This document shows positions 45,189 through 58,800 of a stretch of DNA of 64,000 bases, one piece after another (position 1 is the stretch's first letter; every line of letters starts with the position of its first letter). The stretch spans positions 124,001-188,000 of the forward strand of contig CANXME010002048.1 of the NCBI GenBank assembly GCA_948144175.1, read 5' to 3'. The stretch comes from Closterium sp. NIES-65. Lineage: Eukaryota > Streptophyta > Zygnematophyceae > Desmidiales > Closteriaceae. The position numbers and the translations under genes are program-made. Below the pieces are notes generated by a model. The model was not told the DNA's origin, ran no database searches, and saw nothing but the letters and a program-made list of their open reading frames with translations.

Positions 45189-46451
45189 TATTGACCACTA
45201 TTGGGATCTAGAAACTCTTAAGCACACCTTTTATACACTCTAGGTAGTCCCCACGGGGTCACCTCCAAGGGTCCTCGGGTGCCTGGCAACGCCAGCCCCA
45301 AACCAAGGGTCCGTATTTGTAGAGGGATTTTCCCATGCTCAATTGCTCAGCGTTGACGAACGATATTTGCGTGTGCAGAAAAGCTCCTCGCATCAATACG
45401 TCAATAGAGCAATTTTCATTCACCAAAGGATTGATTACAACTTCGCACAAGCATGCAAATATAGTTCGCCTAACACACATGCAAAGGAAAATAGCAAACG
45501 GTTGATTAACTGCATTTCTAGGACTTCGCCTTGCTGTCTCGAAAAACGGTTGCCAAACTGCTGCTGCATTTGGCTTGATCTGAGTCCTTGAAAAACTGTC
45601 TTCAACTTTCATGTCTGCCAAACTCCTCTGCTGACTCCTCTCGCGAACGATCATGAACGCACAAGTAGGATCATGAACGCTCGTGTGGGAATTCCCGTTT
45701 TCCCACTGTTTACAGTTGTAAAACGGATATTTCCGTTTTGTACCTGTAATTCGAACTGTCCTGTTAGGCGCGCAGCTTTCACGCGAAAGTTCTATGTGCC
45801 ACGTCACAAAAAGACACGCTCGAGATTCAGTTATACAACTGAAATCTCGAGTGAATCCCGAGAACCTCTCGGGATCCCGCAGCACCCTCCGAAACACGCG
45901 CGCACCCCTCAGGTGCGCAATCATGCACGACCGATATTTCGGTCGTGCTGTACAGCGCACAAATGTGCGTTGTCCTGTTGCGATCATGGGCCTTGTGCCC
46001 TCGCGCAACAGTGCCCAACCACACGCGTGGGCCCTCAGGACCCACGCGCGAGATCTGGACCCACACGCGCGGTCCAGATTCTCGCGCCCTTAACAACCTT
46101 GACCAGCGCTAAAATATCTCCCTGCAAGAACATTCGCTATTCACCATGAACACTCATGAACAGTATACGAAAACTCATGAAAGAAACATGAACGGAACAT
46201 AAACAGTCATGAACGATCATGAGCGCTCATGAGGCTTGCACGAACAATACGCGAACAGACATGAACGCGCGAAGGCTCATGAAAGCACATGATCACTCGG
46301 AACTTCACGCACATTCATGACACGACACGAACAGCACGAAACACACACGAACAATCATAAAAACGCATGAATGCAACCTCATACAAGAATGCACATAACT
46401 CATGAACCGTTAAGGCGATTCATAAACCGTAAGAGCCAAAATGAAAAGCAC
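45189..46451 (-). mobile_element. Lone LTR of the array family
   Basis: One LTR with no internal sequence, in the same satellite context as the array: left flank as at 27,5xx, right flank as at 35,9xx, AACTA on both sides. Its left part matches LTR 1 and its right part matches LTR 3, while inner LTR parts differ. Lone LTRs usually arise by LTR-LTR recombination. Here the mosaic pattern in the array raises the opposite order (see findings). Hairpin segment at about 45,685-46,087, including a perfect 10-bp stem GCACGACCGA-TATT-TCGGTCGTGC. Confidence 0.88.
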
Positions 46452-49400
46452 AACTAGGGCCTAGCGTGTGCAAAATTGCAAAAACAATGGCCTAGAGAGT
46501 GCAAAATTGCAAGAACAAGGGCCTAACGTGTGCAAAAGTTAAAGAACGAGTGCCTAGCGTGTGCAAAATTGCAAGAACAAGGGCCTAGCGTGTGCAAAAT
46601 AGCAAGAACAAGGGCCTAGCGTGTGCAAAAGAGCAAGAACAAGGGTCTAGCATGTGCAAAATAGCAAGAACAAGGGCCTAACGCGTGCAAATTAGCAAGA
46701 ACAAGGGCATAGCGTGTGCAATATAGCAAGAACAAGGGCCTAGCGTGTGCAAAATTGCAAGAACAAGGGCCTAGCGAGTGGAAAAATTGCAAGAACCAGG
46801 GCCTAATGTGTGCAAAAGTTCAAGAACAAGGGCCTAGTGTGTGCAAAATTGCCAGAACAAGGGCCTACCATGTGCAAAAAAGCAAGAACAAGGGCCTAGC
46901 ATGTGCAAAATTGCAAGAACAAGGGCCTAGCGTGTGCAAAATTGCAAGAATAAGGGCCTAGCGTGTGCAAAATTGCAAGAACAAGGGCCTAACGTGTGCA
47001 AAATTTCAACAACAAGGGCCTAGCGCGTGCAAATTAGCAAGAACAAGGGCCTAGCGTGTGCAAAATTGCAAGAACAAGGGCCTATCGAGTGAAAAAAGTG
47101 CAAGAACAAGGGCCTAATGTGTGCACAATTTCAAGAACAAGGGCCTAGTGTGTGCAAAATTGCCAGAACAAGGGCCTAGCGTGTGCAAAATTGCAAGAAC
47201 AAGGGCCTATCGTGTGAAAAATGGCAAGAACAAGGGCCTAGCGTGTGCAAAATAGCAAGAACAAGGGCCTAGCGTGTGCAAAATTGCAAGAATAAGGGCC
47301 TAGCGAATGCAAACTTGCAAGAACAAGGGCTTAGCGTGTGCAAAATTGCAAGAACAAGGGCCTAATGTGTGCAAAATTGCAAGAACAAGGGCCTTACGTG
47401 TGCAAAATTTCAAGAACACGGGCCTAGCGTGTGCAAAATAGCAAGAACAAGGGCCTAGCGTGTGCAAAACAGAAAAAAGAAGGGCCTAGCATGTGCAAAC
47501 TTGCAAGAACAAGGGCCTTACGTGTGTAACATTTCAAGAACAAGGGCCTAGCATGTGCAAAATAGCAAGAACAAGGGCCTAGCGTGTGCAAGACAGATTG
47601 AAGAAGGGCCTAGCGTGTGCAACTTGCAAGAACAAGGGCCTAGCGTGTGCAAAATTGCAAGAACAAGGGCCTAGCGTGTGCAAAATAGCAAGAACAAGGA
47701 CCTAGCGTGTGCAAAATAGCAAAACCAAGGGCCTAGCGTGTGCAAAATTGCAAGAACAAGGGCCTAGAGAGTGCAAAATTGCAAGAACAAAGGCCTAGTG
47801 TGCAAACTTTTGAGAACAAGGGCCTAGTGTGTGCAAAATTGCTAGAACAAGGGCCTAGCGTGTGCAAAATTGCAAGAACAAGGGCCTAGCGTGTGCAAAA
47901 TAGCAAGAACAAGGGCCTAGCATGTGCAAAATTGCAAGAAAAAGGGCCTAGCATGTGCAAAATAGCAAGAACAAGGGCTTAGCGAGTGCAAAGTTGCAAG
48001 AATAAGGGCCTAGCGAGTGCAAAATTGCAAGAACAAGGGCCTAGCAAGTGCAAAATTGCTAGAACAAGGGCCTAGCGTGTGTAAAATAGCAAGAACAAGG
48101 GCCTAGCGTGTGCAAAATTGCAAGAACAAGGGTCTAGCGTGTGCAAAATAGCAAGAACAAGGGCCTAGCATGTGCATAATAGCAAGAGCAAGGGCCTAGC
48201 ATGTGAAAAATTGCAAGAACAAGGTCCTAGCGTGTGCAAAATTGCAGGAACAAGGTCCTAGCGTATGCAAAATAGCAATAACAATGGCCTAGCGTATGCC
48301 AAATTGCAAAAAGATGAGCCTAGCGAATGCAAAATTGCAACAACAAGGTCCTAGCGTGTGCAAAATTTCAAGAACAAGGGCCTAGCGTGTGCAGAATTGC
48401 AAGAACAAGGGCCTAGCGTGTGCAAAATTGCAAGAACGAGGGCCTAGCGTGTGCAAAATAGCAAGAACAAGGGCCTAGCATGTGTAAAACAGGAAGAACA
48501 AGGGCCTAGCGAGTGCAAAATTGCAAGAACAAGAGCCTAGCATGTACAAAATTTCAAGAACAAAGGCCTAGCCGTTGAAAAAAAGCAAAAACAAGGACCT
48601 AGCGTGTGTAAAATAGCAAGAACAAGGGCCTAGCGTATGCAAAATTGCAAGAACAAGGGCCTAGCGTGTGCAAAATAGCAAAAACAGAGGCCTTGCATGT
48701 GCAGAATTGCAAGAAGAAGAGCTGCAAAATATCAAGAACAAGGGCCTAGCGAGTGCAAAATTGCAAGAACTAGTGTGTGCAAAATAGCAAGAACAAGGGC
48801 CTAATATGTGCAAAATAGCAAGAACAAGGGCCTAGCGAGTGCAAAATTGCAAGAACAATGGCCTACCAAGTTCAAAATTGCAAGAACAGAGGCCTAGCAT
48901 GTGCAAAATTGCAAGAACAAGGGCCTAACATGTGCAAAACTTCAAGAACAAGGGCCCAATGTGTGCAAAACTGCAAGAACAAGGGCCTAGCGTGTGCAAA
49001 ATAGCATGAACAATGGCCTAGCGTGTGTAAGATTGCAAGAACAAGGGCCTAGCGTGTGCAAGATTGCAAGAACAATGGCCTAGCGTGTGCAAAATTGCAA
49101 GAACAAGGGCCTAGCATGTGCAAAATTGAAAGAACAAGGGCCTTGCGAGTGCGCAATTGCAAGAACAAGGGCCTAGCATGTGCAAAATTGCAAGCACAAG
49201 GGCCTAGCGTGTGCAAATTTTCAAGAACAAGGGCCTAGCGTGTGCAACATTGCAAGAACAAGGGCCTAGCGTCTGCAGAATAGCAAGAACAAGGGCCTAG
49301 CGTGTGCAAAATTGCAAGAACAAGGGCCTAGCGTCTGCAAAAGAGCAAGATCAAGGGCCTAGCGTGTGCAAAATAGCAGAAACAAGGGCCTAGCGTGTGC

Positions 49401-51490
49401 AAAATAGCAAGAACAAGGGCCTAGCGTGTGCAAAATTGCAAAAACAAGGGCCTAGAGAGGGCAAAATTGCAAGAACAAGGGCCTAACGTGTGCACAATTT
49501 TCAGAACAAGGGCTTAGCATGTGCAAAAGTGCTAGAACAAGGGCCTAGCGTGTGCAAAATTGCAAGAACAAGGGCCTAGCGTGTGCAAAATAGCAAGAAC
49601 AAGGGCCTAGCGTGTGCAAAATTGCAAGAACAAGGGCCTAGAGAGTGCAAAATTGATAGAACAAGGGCCTAGCGTGTGCAAAATTGCAAGAACAATGGCC
49701 TAACGTGTGCAAAATTGCAAGAACCAGAGCCTAACGTGTGCAAAATTTCAAGAACAAGGGCCTAGCGTGTGCAAAATAGCAAGAACAAGGGCCTAGCGTG
49801 TACAAAATAGCAAGAACAAGGGCCTAGTGTCTGCAAAATTGCAAGAACAAGGGCCTAGCGAGTGCAAAATTGTAAGGACAAGGGCCTAACGTTTGCAAAA
49901 TTTCAAGAACAAGGGCCTATAGTGTGCAAAACTGCCAGAACAAGGACCTAGCATGTGCAAAATAGCAAGAACAAGGGCCTAGCGTGTGCAAAATTGCAAG
50001 AACAAGGGCCTAGAGAGTGCAAAATTGCAAGAACAAGGGCCTAACGTGTGCAAAATTTTGAGAACAAGGGCCTAGCGTGTGCAAAATTGCTAGAACAAGG
50101 GCCTATCGTGTGCAATATTGCAAGAACAAGGGCCTAGCATGTGCAAAATAGCAAGAACAAGGGCCTAGCGTGTGCAAAATAGCAAGAACAAGGGCCTAGG
50201 GTGTGCAAAATTGCAAGAACAAGGGCCTAGCGTGTGCAAAATAGCAAGTATAAGGGCCTAGCGTGTGCAAAACAGCAAGAACAAGGGCCTAGCGTATGCA
50301 AAATTGCAAGAACAAGGGCCTAGCGTGTGCAAAACTGCAAGAACAAGGGCCTAGCGTGTTCAAAATTGCAAGAACAAGAGCCTAGGGTGTGCAAAATTGT
50401 CAAAACAAGGGCCTAGCGTGTGCAAAATTGCAAGAACAAGGGCCAGCGTGTGCAAAATAGCAAGAACAAGGGCCTAGCGTGTGCAAAATAGCAAGAACAA
50501 GGGCCTAACGTGTGCAAAATAGCAAGAAGAAGGGCCTAGCGTGTGGAAAATAGCAAGAACAAGGGCCTAGAGTGTGCAAAATTGCAAAAACAAGGGCCTA
50601 GAGAGTTCCAAATTGCAAGAACAAGGGCCTAACGTGTGCAAAATTTTAAGAACAAGGGCCTAGCATGTGCAAAATTGCTAGAACAAGGGCCTAGCGTGTA
50701 CAAAATTGCAAGAACAATGGCCTAGCGTGTGCAAAATTGCAAGAACAAGGGCCTAGCGTGTGCAAAATAGCAAGAACAAGGGTCTAGCGTGTGCAAAATT
50801 GCAAGAACAAGGGTCTAGCGAGTGCAAAATTGCAAGAACAAGGGCCTAGCCTGTGCAAAATTGCAAGAACAAGGGCCTAATATGTGCAAAATTGCAAGAA
50901 CAAGGGCCTAATGTGTGCAAAATTTCAAGAACAAGGGCCTAGCGCGTGCAAATTAGCAAGAACAGGGGCCTAGCGTGTGCAAAGTAGCAAGAACAAGGGC
51001 CTAATGTGTGCAAAATATCAATAACAAGGGCCTAGTGTAGCAAAATTGCCAGAACAAGGGCCTAGGATGTGCAAAATAGCAAGAACAAAGGCCTAGCATG
51101 TGCAAAATTGCAAGAACAAGGGCCTAGCGTGTGCAAAATAGCAATAACAAGGACCTAGCGTGTGCAAAACAGCAAGAACAAGGGCGTAGCGTGTGCAAAA
51201 TTGCAAGAACAAGGGCCTAGCGTCTGCAAAATTGCAAGAACAAGGGCCTAGCGTGTGCAAAATAGCAAGAACAAGGACCTGGCGTGTGCAAAATAGTAAG
51301 AACAAGGGCCTAGCGTGTGCAAAATTGCAAGAACAAGGGCCTAGGGATTGCAAAATTACAAAAACAAGGGCCTAACGTGTGCAAAATTGCAAGAACAAGG
51401 GACTAGTGTGTGCAAAATTGCTAGAACAAGGGCCTAGCGTGTGCAAAATTGCAAGAACAAGGGCCTAGCGTGTGCAAAATAGCAAGAACA

Positions 51491-52060
51491 AGAGCCTAGC
51501 GTGTGCAAAATTGCAAGAAAAGGGGCCTAGCATGTGCAAAATAGCAAGAACAAGGGCTTAGCGAGTGCAAAGTTGCAAGAATAAGGGCCTAGCGAGTGCA
51601 AAATTGCAAGAACAAGGGCCTAGCGAGTGCAAAATTGCAAGAACAAGGGCCTAGCGAGTGCAAAATTGCTAGAACAAGGGCCTAGCGTGTGTAAAATAGC
51701 AAGAACAAGGGCCTAGCGTGTGCAAAATTGCAAGAAAAAGGGCCTAGCGTGTGCAAAATAGCAAGAACAAGGGCCTAGCGTGTGCAAAATAGCAAGAACA
51801 AGGGCCTATCGTGTGCAAAATTGCAAGAACAAGGGCCTAGCGAGTGCAAAATTGCAAGAACAAGGGCCTAGCGTGTGCAAAATTGCAAGAACAAGGGCCT
51901 AATGTGTGCAAAATTGCAAGAACAAGGGCCTAACGTGTGCAAAATTTCAAGAACAAGGGCCTAGCGTGTGCAAAATAGCAAGAACAAGGGCCTAGCGTGT
52001 GCAAAATAGCAAGAACAAGGGCCTAGTGTGTTCAAAATTGCAAGAACAAGGGCCTAGCGA
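51491..52060. repeat. 570-bp satellite segment duplicated at 55,327
   Basis: The constant offset is 3,836 bp at AGAGCCTAGC (51,491 and 55,327) and AGTGTGTTCA (52,025 and 55,861); the sequences part just after. The same rare variants (GAAAAGGGGCC, GTGCAAAGTTGC) occur in both. Confidence 0.8.
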
Positions 52061-55000
52061 GTGCAAAATTGCAACAACAAGGGCCTAACGTGTGCAAAAT
52101 TTCAAGAACAAGGGCCTATAGTGTGCAAAATTGCCAGAACAAGGGCCTAGCATGTGCAAAATAGCAAGAACAAGGGCCTAGCGTGTGCAAAATTGCAAGA
52201 ACAAGGGCCTAGAGAGTGCAAAATTGCAAGAACAAGGGCCTAACGTGTGCAACATTTTAAGAACAAGGGCCTAGCGTGTGCAAAATTGCTAGAACAAGGG
52301 CCTAGCGTGTGCAATATTGCAAGAACAAGGGCCTAGCATGTGCGAAATAGCAAGAACAAGGGCCTAGCGTGTGCAAAATTGCAAGAACAAGGGCCTAGTG
52401 TGTGCAAAATAGCAAGTACAAGGGCCTAGCGTGTGCAAAACAACAAGAACAAGGGCCTAGCGTGTGCAAAATTGCAAGAACAAGGGCCTAGCGTGTGCAA
52501 AATTGAAAGAACAAGGGCCTAGCGTGTGCAAAATTGCAAGAACAAGGGCCTAGCGTGTGCAAAATTGTCAAAACAAGGGCCTAGCGTGTGCAAAAGTGCA
52601 AGAACAAGGGCCTAGCGTGTGCAAAATTGCAAGAACTAGGGCCTAGCGTGTGCAAAATTGCAAGAACAAGGGCCTAACGTGTGCAAAATTTTAAGAACAA
52701 GGGCCTAGCATGTGCAAAACTGCTAGAACAAGGGCCTAGCGTGTGCAAAATTGCAAGAACAATGGCCTAGCGTGTGCAAAATAGCAAGAACAAGGGCCTA
52801 GCGTGTGCAAAATAGCAAGAACAAGGGTCTAGCGTGTGCAAAATTGCAAGAACAAGGGTCTAGTGAGTGCAAAATTGCAAGAACAAGGGCCTAGCCTGTG
52901 CAAAATTGCAAGAACAAGGGCCTAATGTGTGCAAAATTGCAAGAACAAGGGCCTAACGTGTGCAAAATCTCAAAATCAAGGGCCTAGCGCGTGCAAATTA
53001 GCAAGAACAGGGGCCTAGCGTGTGCAAAGTAGCAAGAACAAGGGCCTAATGTATGCAAAATATCAATAACAAGGGCCTAGTGTGTGCAAAATTGCCAGAA
53101 CAAGGGCCTAGCATGTGCAAAATAGCAAGAACAAGGGCCTAGCGTGTGCAAAATTGCAAGTACAAGGGCCTAGCATGTGAAAAATTGCAAGAACAAGGGC
53201 CTAGCGTGTGCAAAATAGCAAGTACAAGGGCCTAGCATGTGAAAAATTGCAAGAACAAGGGCCTAGCGTGTGCAAAATTGCAAGAACAAGGGCCTAGCGT
53301 ATGCAAAATAGCAAGAACGATGGCCTAGCGTATGCCAAAATGCAAGAAGAAGGGCCTAGCGAATGCAAAATTGCAAGAAAAAGGTCCTAGCGTGTGCAAA
53401 ATTTCAAGAACAAGGGCCTAGCGTGTGCAAAATAGCAAGAACAAGGGCCTAGCGTGTGCAAAATTGCAAGAACGAGGGCCTAGCGTGTGCAAAATAGCAA
53501 GAACAAGGGCCTAGCGTGTGTAAAACAGGAAGAACAAGGGCCTAGCGAGTGCAAAGTTGCAATAACAAGGGCCTAGCGAGTGCAAAATTGCAATAACAAG
53601 GGCCTAGCGAGTGCAAAGTTGCAATAACAAGGGCCTAGCATGTACAAAATTTCAAGAACAAGAGCCTAGCCGTTGAAAAAATGAAAAAACAAGGACCTAG
53701 CGTGTGTAAAATAGCAAGAACAAGGGCCTAGCGTGTGCAAAATTGCAAGAACAAGGGCCTAGCGTGTGCAAAATAGCAAAAACAGAGGCCTTGTATGTGC
53801 AGAATTGCAAGAAGAAGAGCCTAGCATGTGCAAAATATCAAGAACAAGGGCCTAGCGACTGCAAAATTGCAAGAACTAGTGTGTGCAAAATAGCAAGAAC
53901 AAGGGTCTAATATGTGCAAAATAGCAAGAACAAGGGCCTAGCGAGTGCCAAATTGCAAGAACAATGGCCTACCAAGTTCAAAATTGCAAGAAAAAGGGCC
54001 TAGCATGTGAAAACTTTCAAGAACAAGGGCCTAACGTGTGCAAAACTTCAAGAATAAGGGCCCAATGTGTGCAAAATTGCAAGAACAAGGGCCTAGCGTG
54101 TGCAAAATAAAAAGAACAATGGCCTAGCGTGTGTAAGATTGCAAAAACAAGGGCCTAGCGTGTGCAAGATTGCAAGAACAATGGCCGAGCGTGTGCAACA
54201 TTGCAAGAACACGGGCCTAGCAAGTGCAAAATTGAAATATTAAGGGCCTTGCGAGTGCGCAATTGCAAGAACAAGGGCCTAGCATGTGCAAAATTGCAAG
54301 AACAAGGGCCTAGCGTGTGCAAATTTTCAAGAACAAGGGCCTAGCGTGTGCAAAATTGCAAGAACAAGGGCCTAGCGTCTGCAAAATGGCAAGAACAAGG
54401 GCCTAGCGTCTGCAAAATTGCAAGAACAAGGGCCTAGGGTGTGCAAAATAGCAAGAACAAGGCCTAGCCTGTGCAAAATAGCAAGAACAAGGGCCTAGCA
54501 TGTGCAAAATTGCAAAAACAAGGGCCTAGAGAGTGGAAAATTGCAAGAACAAGGGCCTAATGTGTGCAAAAGTGCAAGAACAAGGGCCTAGCAAGTGCAA
54601 AATTGCTAGGACAAGAGCCTAGCGTTTGCAAAATTGCAAGAACAAGGGCCTAGCGTGTGCAAAATAGCAAGAACAAGGGCCTAGCGTGTGCAAAATAGCA
54701 AGAACAAGAGCCTAGCGTGTGCAAAATTGCAAGAACAAGGGCCTAGCGAGTGCAAAATTGCAAGAACAAGCGCTCAACGTGTGCAATATTTCAAGAACAA
54801 GGGCCTAGTGTGTGCAAAGTTGCAAGAACAAGGGCCTAGCATGTGCAAAATAGCAAGAACAAGGGCCTAGCGTGTGCAAAATTGCAAGAACTAGGGCCTA
54901 GCGTGTGCAAAATAGCAAGAACAAGGGCCTAGTGTGTGCAAAAAAGCAAGAACAAGGGCCTAGCATGTGCAAAATTGCAAAAACAAGGGCCTAGAGAGTG

Positions 55001-55326
55001 GAAAATTGCAAGAACAAGGGCCTAATGTGTGCAAAAGTGCAAGAATAAGGGCCTAGCGTGTGCAAAATTGCTAGGACAAGGGCCTAGCGTTTGCAAAATT
55101 GCAAGAACAAGGGCCTAGCGTGTGCAAAATAGCAAGAACAAGGGCCTAGCGTGTGCAAAATAGCAAGAACAACGGCCTAGCGTGTGCAAAATTGCAAGAA
55201 CAAGGGCCTAGCGAGTGCAAAAGTGCAAGAACAAGCGCCTAACATGTGCAATATTTCAAGAAAAAGGGCATAGTGTGTGCAAAGTTGCAAGAACAAGGGG
55301 CTAGCGTGTGCAAAATAGCAAGAACA

Positions 55327-55896
55327 AGAGCCTAGCGTGTGCAAAATTGCAAGAAAAGGGGCCTAGCATGTGCAAAATAGCAAGAACAAGGGCTTAGCGA
55401 GTGCAAAGTTGCAAGAATAAGGGCCTAGCGAGTGCAAAATTGCAAGAACAAGGGCCTAGCGAGTGCAAAATTGCAAGAACAAGGGCCTAGCGAGTGCAAA
55501 ATTGCTAGAACAAGGGCCTAGCGTGTGTAAAATAGCAAGAACAAGGGCCTAGCGTGTGCAAAATTGCAAGAAAAAGGGCCTAGCGTGTGCAAAATAGCAA
55601 GAACAAGGGCCTAGCGTGTGCAAAATAGCAAGAACAAGGGCCTATCGTGTGCAAAATTGCAAGAACAAGGGCCTAGCGAGTGCAAAATTGCAAGAACAAG
55701 GGCCTAGCGTGTGCAAAATTGCAAGAACAAGGGCCTAATGTGTGCAAAATTGCAAGAACAAGGGCCTAACGTGTGCAAAATTTCAAGAACAAGGGCCTAG
55801 CGTGTGCAAAATAGCAAGAACAAGGGCCTAGCGTGTGCAAAATAGCAAGAACAAGGGCCTAGTGTGTTCAAAATTGCGAGAACAAGGGCCTAGCGA
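55327..55896. repeat. 570-bp satellite segment, second copy
   Basis: Partner of 51,491-52,060 at an offset of 3,836 bp. Confidence 0.8.
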
Positions 55897-58800
55897 GTGC
55901 AAAATTGCAAGAACAAGCGCCTAACGTGTGCAATATTTCAAGAACAAGGGCCTAGTGTGTGCAAAGTTGCAAGAACAAGGGCCTAGCATGTGCAAAATAG
56001 CAAGAACAAGGGCCTAGCGTGTGCAAATTTGCAAGAACTATGGCCTAGCGTGTGCAAAATAGCAAGAACAAGGGCCTAGTGTGTGCAAAATAGCAAGAAC
56101 AAGGGCCTATCGTGTGCAATATTGCAAGAACAAGGGCCTAGCATGTGCAAAATAGCAAGAATAAGGGCCTAGCGTGTGCAAAATAGCAAGAACAAGGGCC
56201 TAGCGTGTGCAAAATTGCAAGAACAAGGGCCTAGTGTGTGCAAAATAGCAAGTACAAGGGCCTAGCGTGTGCAAAACAGCAAGAACAAGGGCCTAGCGTG
56301 TGTAAAATAGCAAGTACAAGGGCCTAGCGTGTGCAAAATTGCAAGAACAAGGGCCTAGTGTGTGCAAAATAGCAAGTACAAGGGCCTAGCGTGTGCAAAA
56401 CAGCAAGAACAAGGGCCTAGCGTGTGTAAAATTGCAAGAACAAGGGCCTAGCGTGTGCAAAACAGCAAGAACAAGGGCCTAGCGTGTGCAAAATTGCAAG
56501 AACAAGGGCATAGCCTATGCAAAATAGCAAGAACGATGGCCTAGCATATGCAAAATTGCAAGAATAAGGGCCTAGAAAATGCAAAATTGCAACAACAAGG
56601 GCCTAGCATATGCAAAATTTCAAGAACCAGGGCCTAGCGTGTGCAAAATTTCAAGAACAAGGGCATAGCATGTGCAAAATTGCAAGAACAAGGGCCTAGC
56701 GTGTGCAACTTTTCAAGAACAAGGGCCTAGCGTTTGCAAAATTGCAAGAACAAGGGCCTAGCGTGTGCAAAATTGCAAGAACAAGGGCCTAGCGTGTGCA
56801 AAATAGCAAGAACAAGGGCCTAGCGTGTGCAAAATTGCAAGAACAAGGGCCTAGCGAATGCAAAATTGCAAGAACAAGGGCCTAGCGTGTGCAAAATTGC
56901 AAGAACAAGGGCCTAACGTGTGCAAAATTGCAAGAACAATGGCCTAACGTATGCAAAATTTAGCGAACAAGGGCCTAGCGAGTGCAAAATAGCAAGAACA
57001 AGGGCCTAGCGTGTGCAAAATTGCAAGAACAAGGGCCTAGCGAGTGCAAAATTGCAAGAACAACGGCCTAGCGTGTGCAAAACTGCAAGAACAAGGGCCT
57101 AGTGTGTGCAAAATTGCAAGAACAAGGGCCTAGTGTATTCAAAATTGCAAGAACAAGGGCCTAGCGTGTGCAAAATTGCAAGAACAAGGGCCTAGCGAGT
57201 GCAAAATTGCAAGAACAAGGGCCTAGCGTGTGCAAAATTGCAAGAACAAGGGCCTAACGTGTGCAAAATTGCAAGAACAATGGCCTAACGTATGCAAAAT
57301 TTTAAGAACAAGGGCCTAGCGTGTGCAAAATTGCTAGAACAAGGACCTAGCGTGTGCAAAATTGCAAGAACAAGGGCCTAGCGTGTGCAAAATAGCAAGA
57401 ACAAGGGCCTAGCGAGTGCAAAATTGCAAGAACAAGGGCCTAGCGTGTGCAAAATTGCAAGAACAAGGGCCTAACGTGTGCAAAATTGCAAGAACAATGG
57501 CCTAGCGCGTGCAAATTAGCAAGAACAAGGGCCTAGCGTGTGCAAAATAGCAAGAACAAGGGCAAAGTGTGTGCAAAATTGCAAGAACAAGGGCCTAGCG
57601 AGTGCAAAGTTGCAAGAACAAGGGCCTAATGCGTGCAAAATTTCAAGAACAAGGGCCTAGTGTGTGCGAAATTGCCAGAACAAGGGCCTAGCATGTGCAA
57701 AATAGCAAGAACAAGGGCCTAGCATGTGCAAAATTGCAAGAACAAAGGCCTAGCGTGTGCAAAATTGCAAGAACAAGGGCCTAGCGTGTGCAAAATAGCA
57801 AGAACAAGGGCCTAGCGTGTGAAAAACAGCAAGAACAAGGGCCTAGCGTGTGCAAAATTGCAAGAAAAAGGACCTAGCGTGTGCAAAATTGCAAGAACAA
57901 GGGCCTAGCGTGTGCAAAATAGCAAGAACAAGGACCTAGCGTGTGCAAAATAGCAAGAACAAGGGCCTAGCGTGTGCAAAATTGCAAAAACAAGGGCCTA
58001 GAGAGTGCAAAATTGCAAGAACAAGGGCCTAACATGTGCAAATTTTTAAGAACAAGGGCCTAGTGTGTGCAAAATTTCTAGAACAAGGTCCTAGCGTGTG
58101 CAAAATTGCAAGAACAAGGGCCTAGCGTGTGCAAAATAGCAAGAACAAGGGCCTAGCGTGTGCAAAATTGCAAGAACAAGGGCCTAGCGTGTGCAAAATT
58201 GCAAGAACAAGGGCCTAGCGAGTGCAAAATTGCAAGAACAAGGGCCTAGCGTGTGCAAAATTGCAAGAACAAGGGCCTAGAGAGTGCAAAATTGCAAGAA
58301 CAAGGGCCTAGCGTGTGCAAAATAGCAAGAACAAGGGCCTAGCAAGTGCAAAAGTGCAAGAACAAGGGCCTAGCGAGTGCAAAATTGCAAGAACAAGGGC
58401 CTAGAGAGTGCAAAATTGCAAGAACAAGGGCATTACGTGTGCAAATGTTTAAGAACAAGGGCCTAGTGTGTGCAAAATTGCTAGAACAAGGTCCTAGCTT
58501 GTGCAAAATTGCAAGAACAAGAGCCTAGCGTGTGCAAAATAGCAAGAAAAAGGGCGTAGCGTGTGCAAAATAGCAAGAACAAGGGCCTAGCTTGTGCAAA
58601 ATTGCAAGAACAAGGGCCTAGCGTGTGCAAAATTGCAAGAACAAGGGCCTAGAGAGTGCAAAATTGCAAGAACAAGGGCCTAACGTGTGCAAATTTTTAA
58701 GAACAAGGGCCTAGTGTGTGCAAAATTTCTAGAACAAGGTCCTAGCGTGTGCAAAATTGCAAGAACAAGGGCCTAGCGTGTGCAAAATAGCAAGAACAAG

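Larger units (their letters stand above)
38756..49310. repeat. Large block duplication, copy B (edges approximate)
   Basis: Direct tandem partner of copy A. It has the copia element at 38,870-43,861 inserted near its left end, and a single LTR (45,189-46,451) where copy A has the three-LTR array. Satellite parts differ only at scattered bases and by a few whole monomers (for example near 26,400). Confidence 0.85.
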
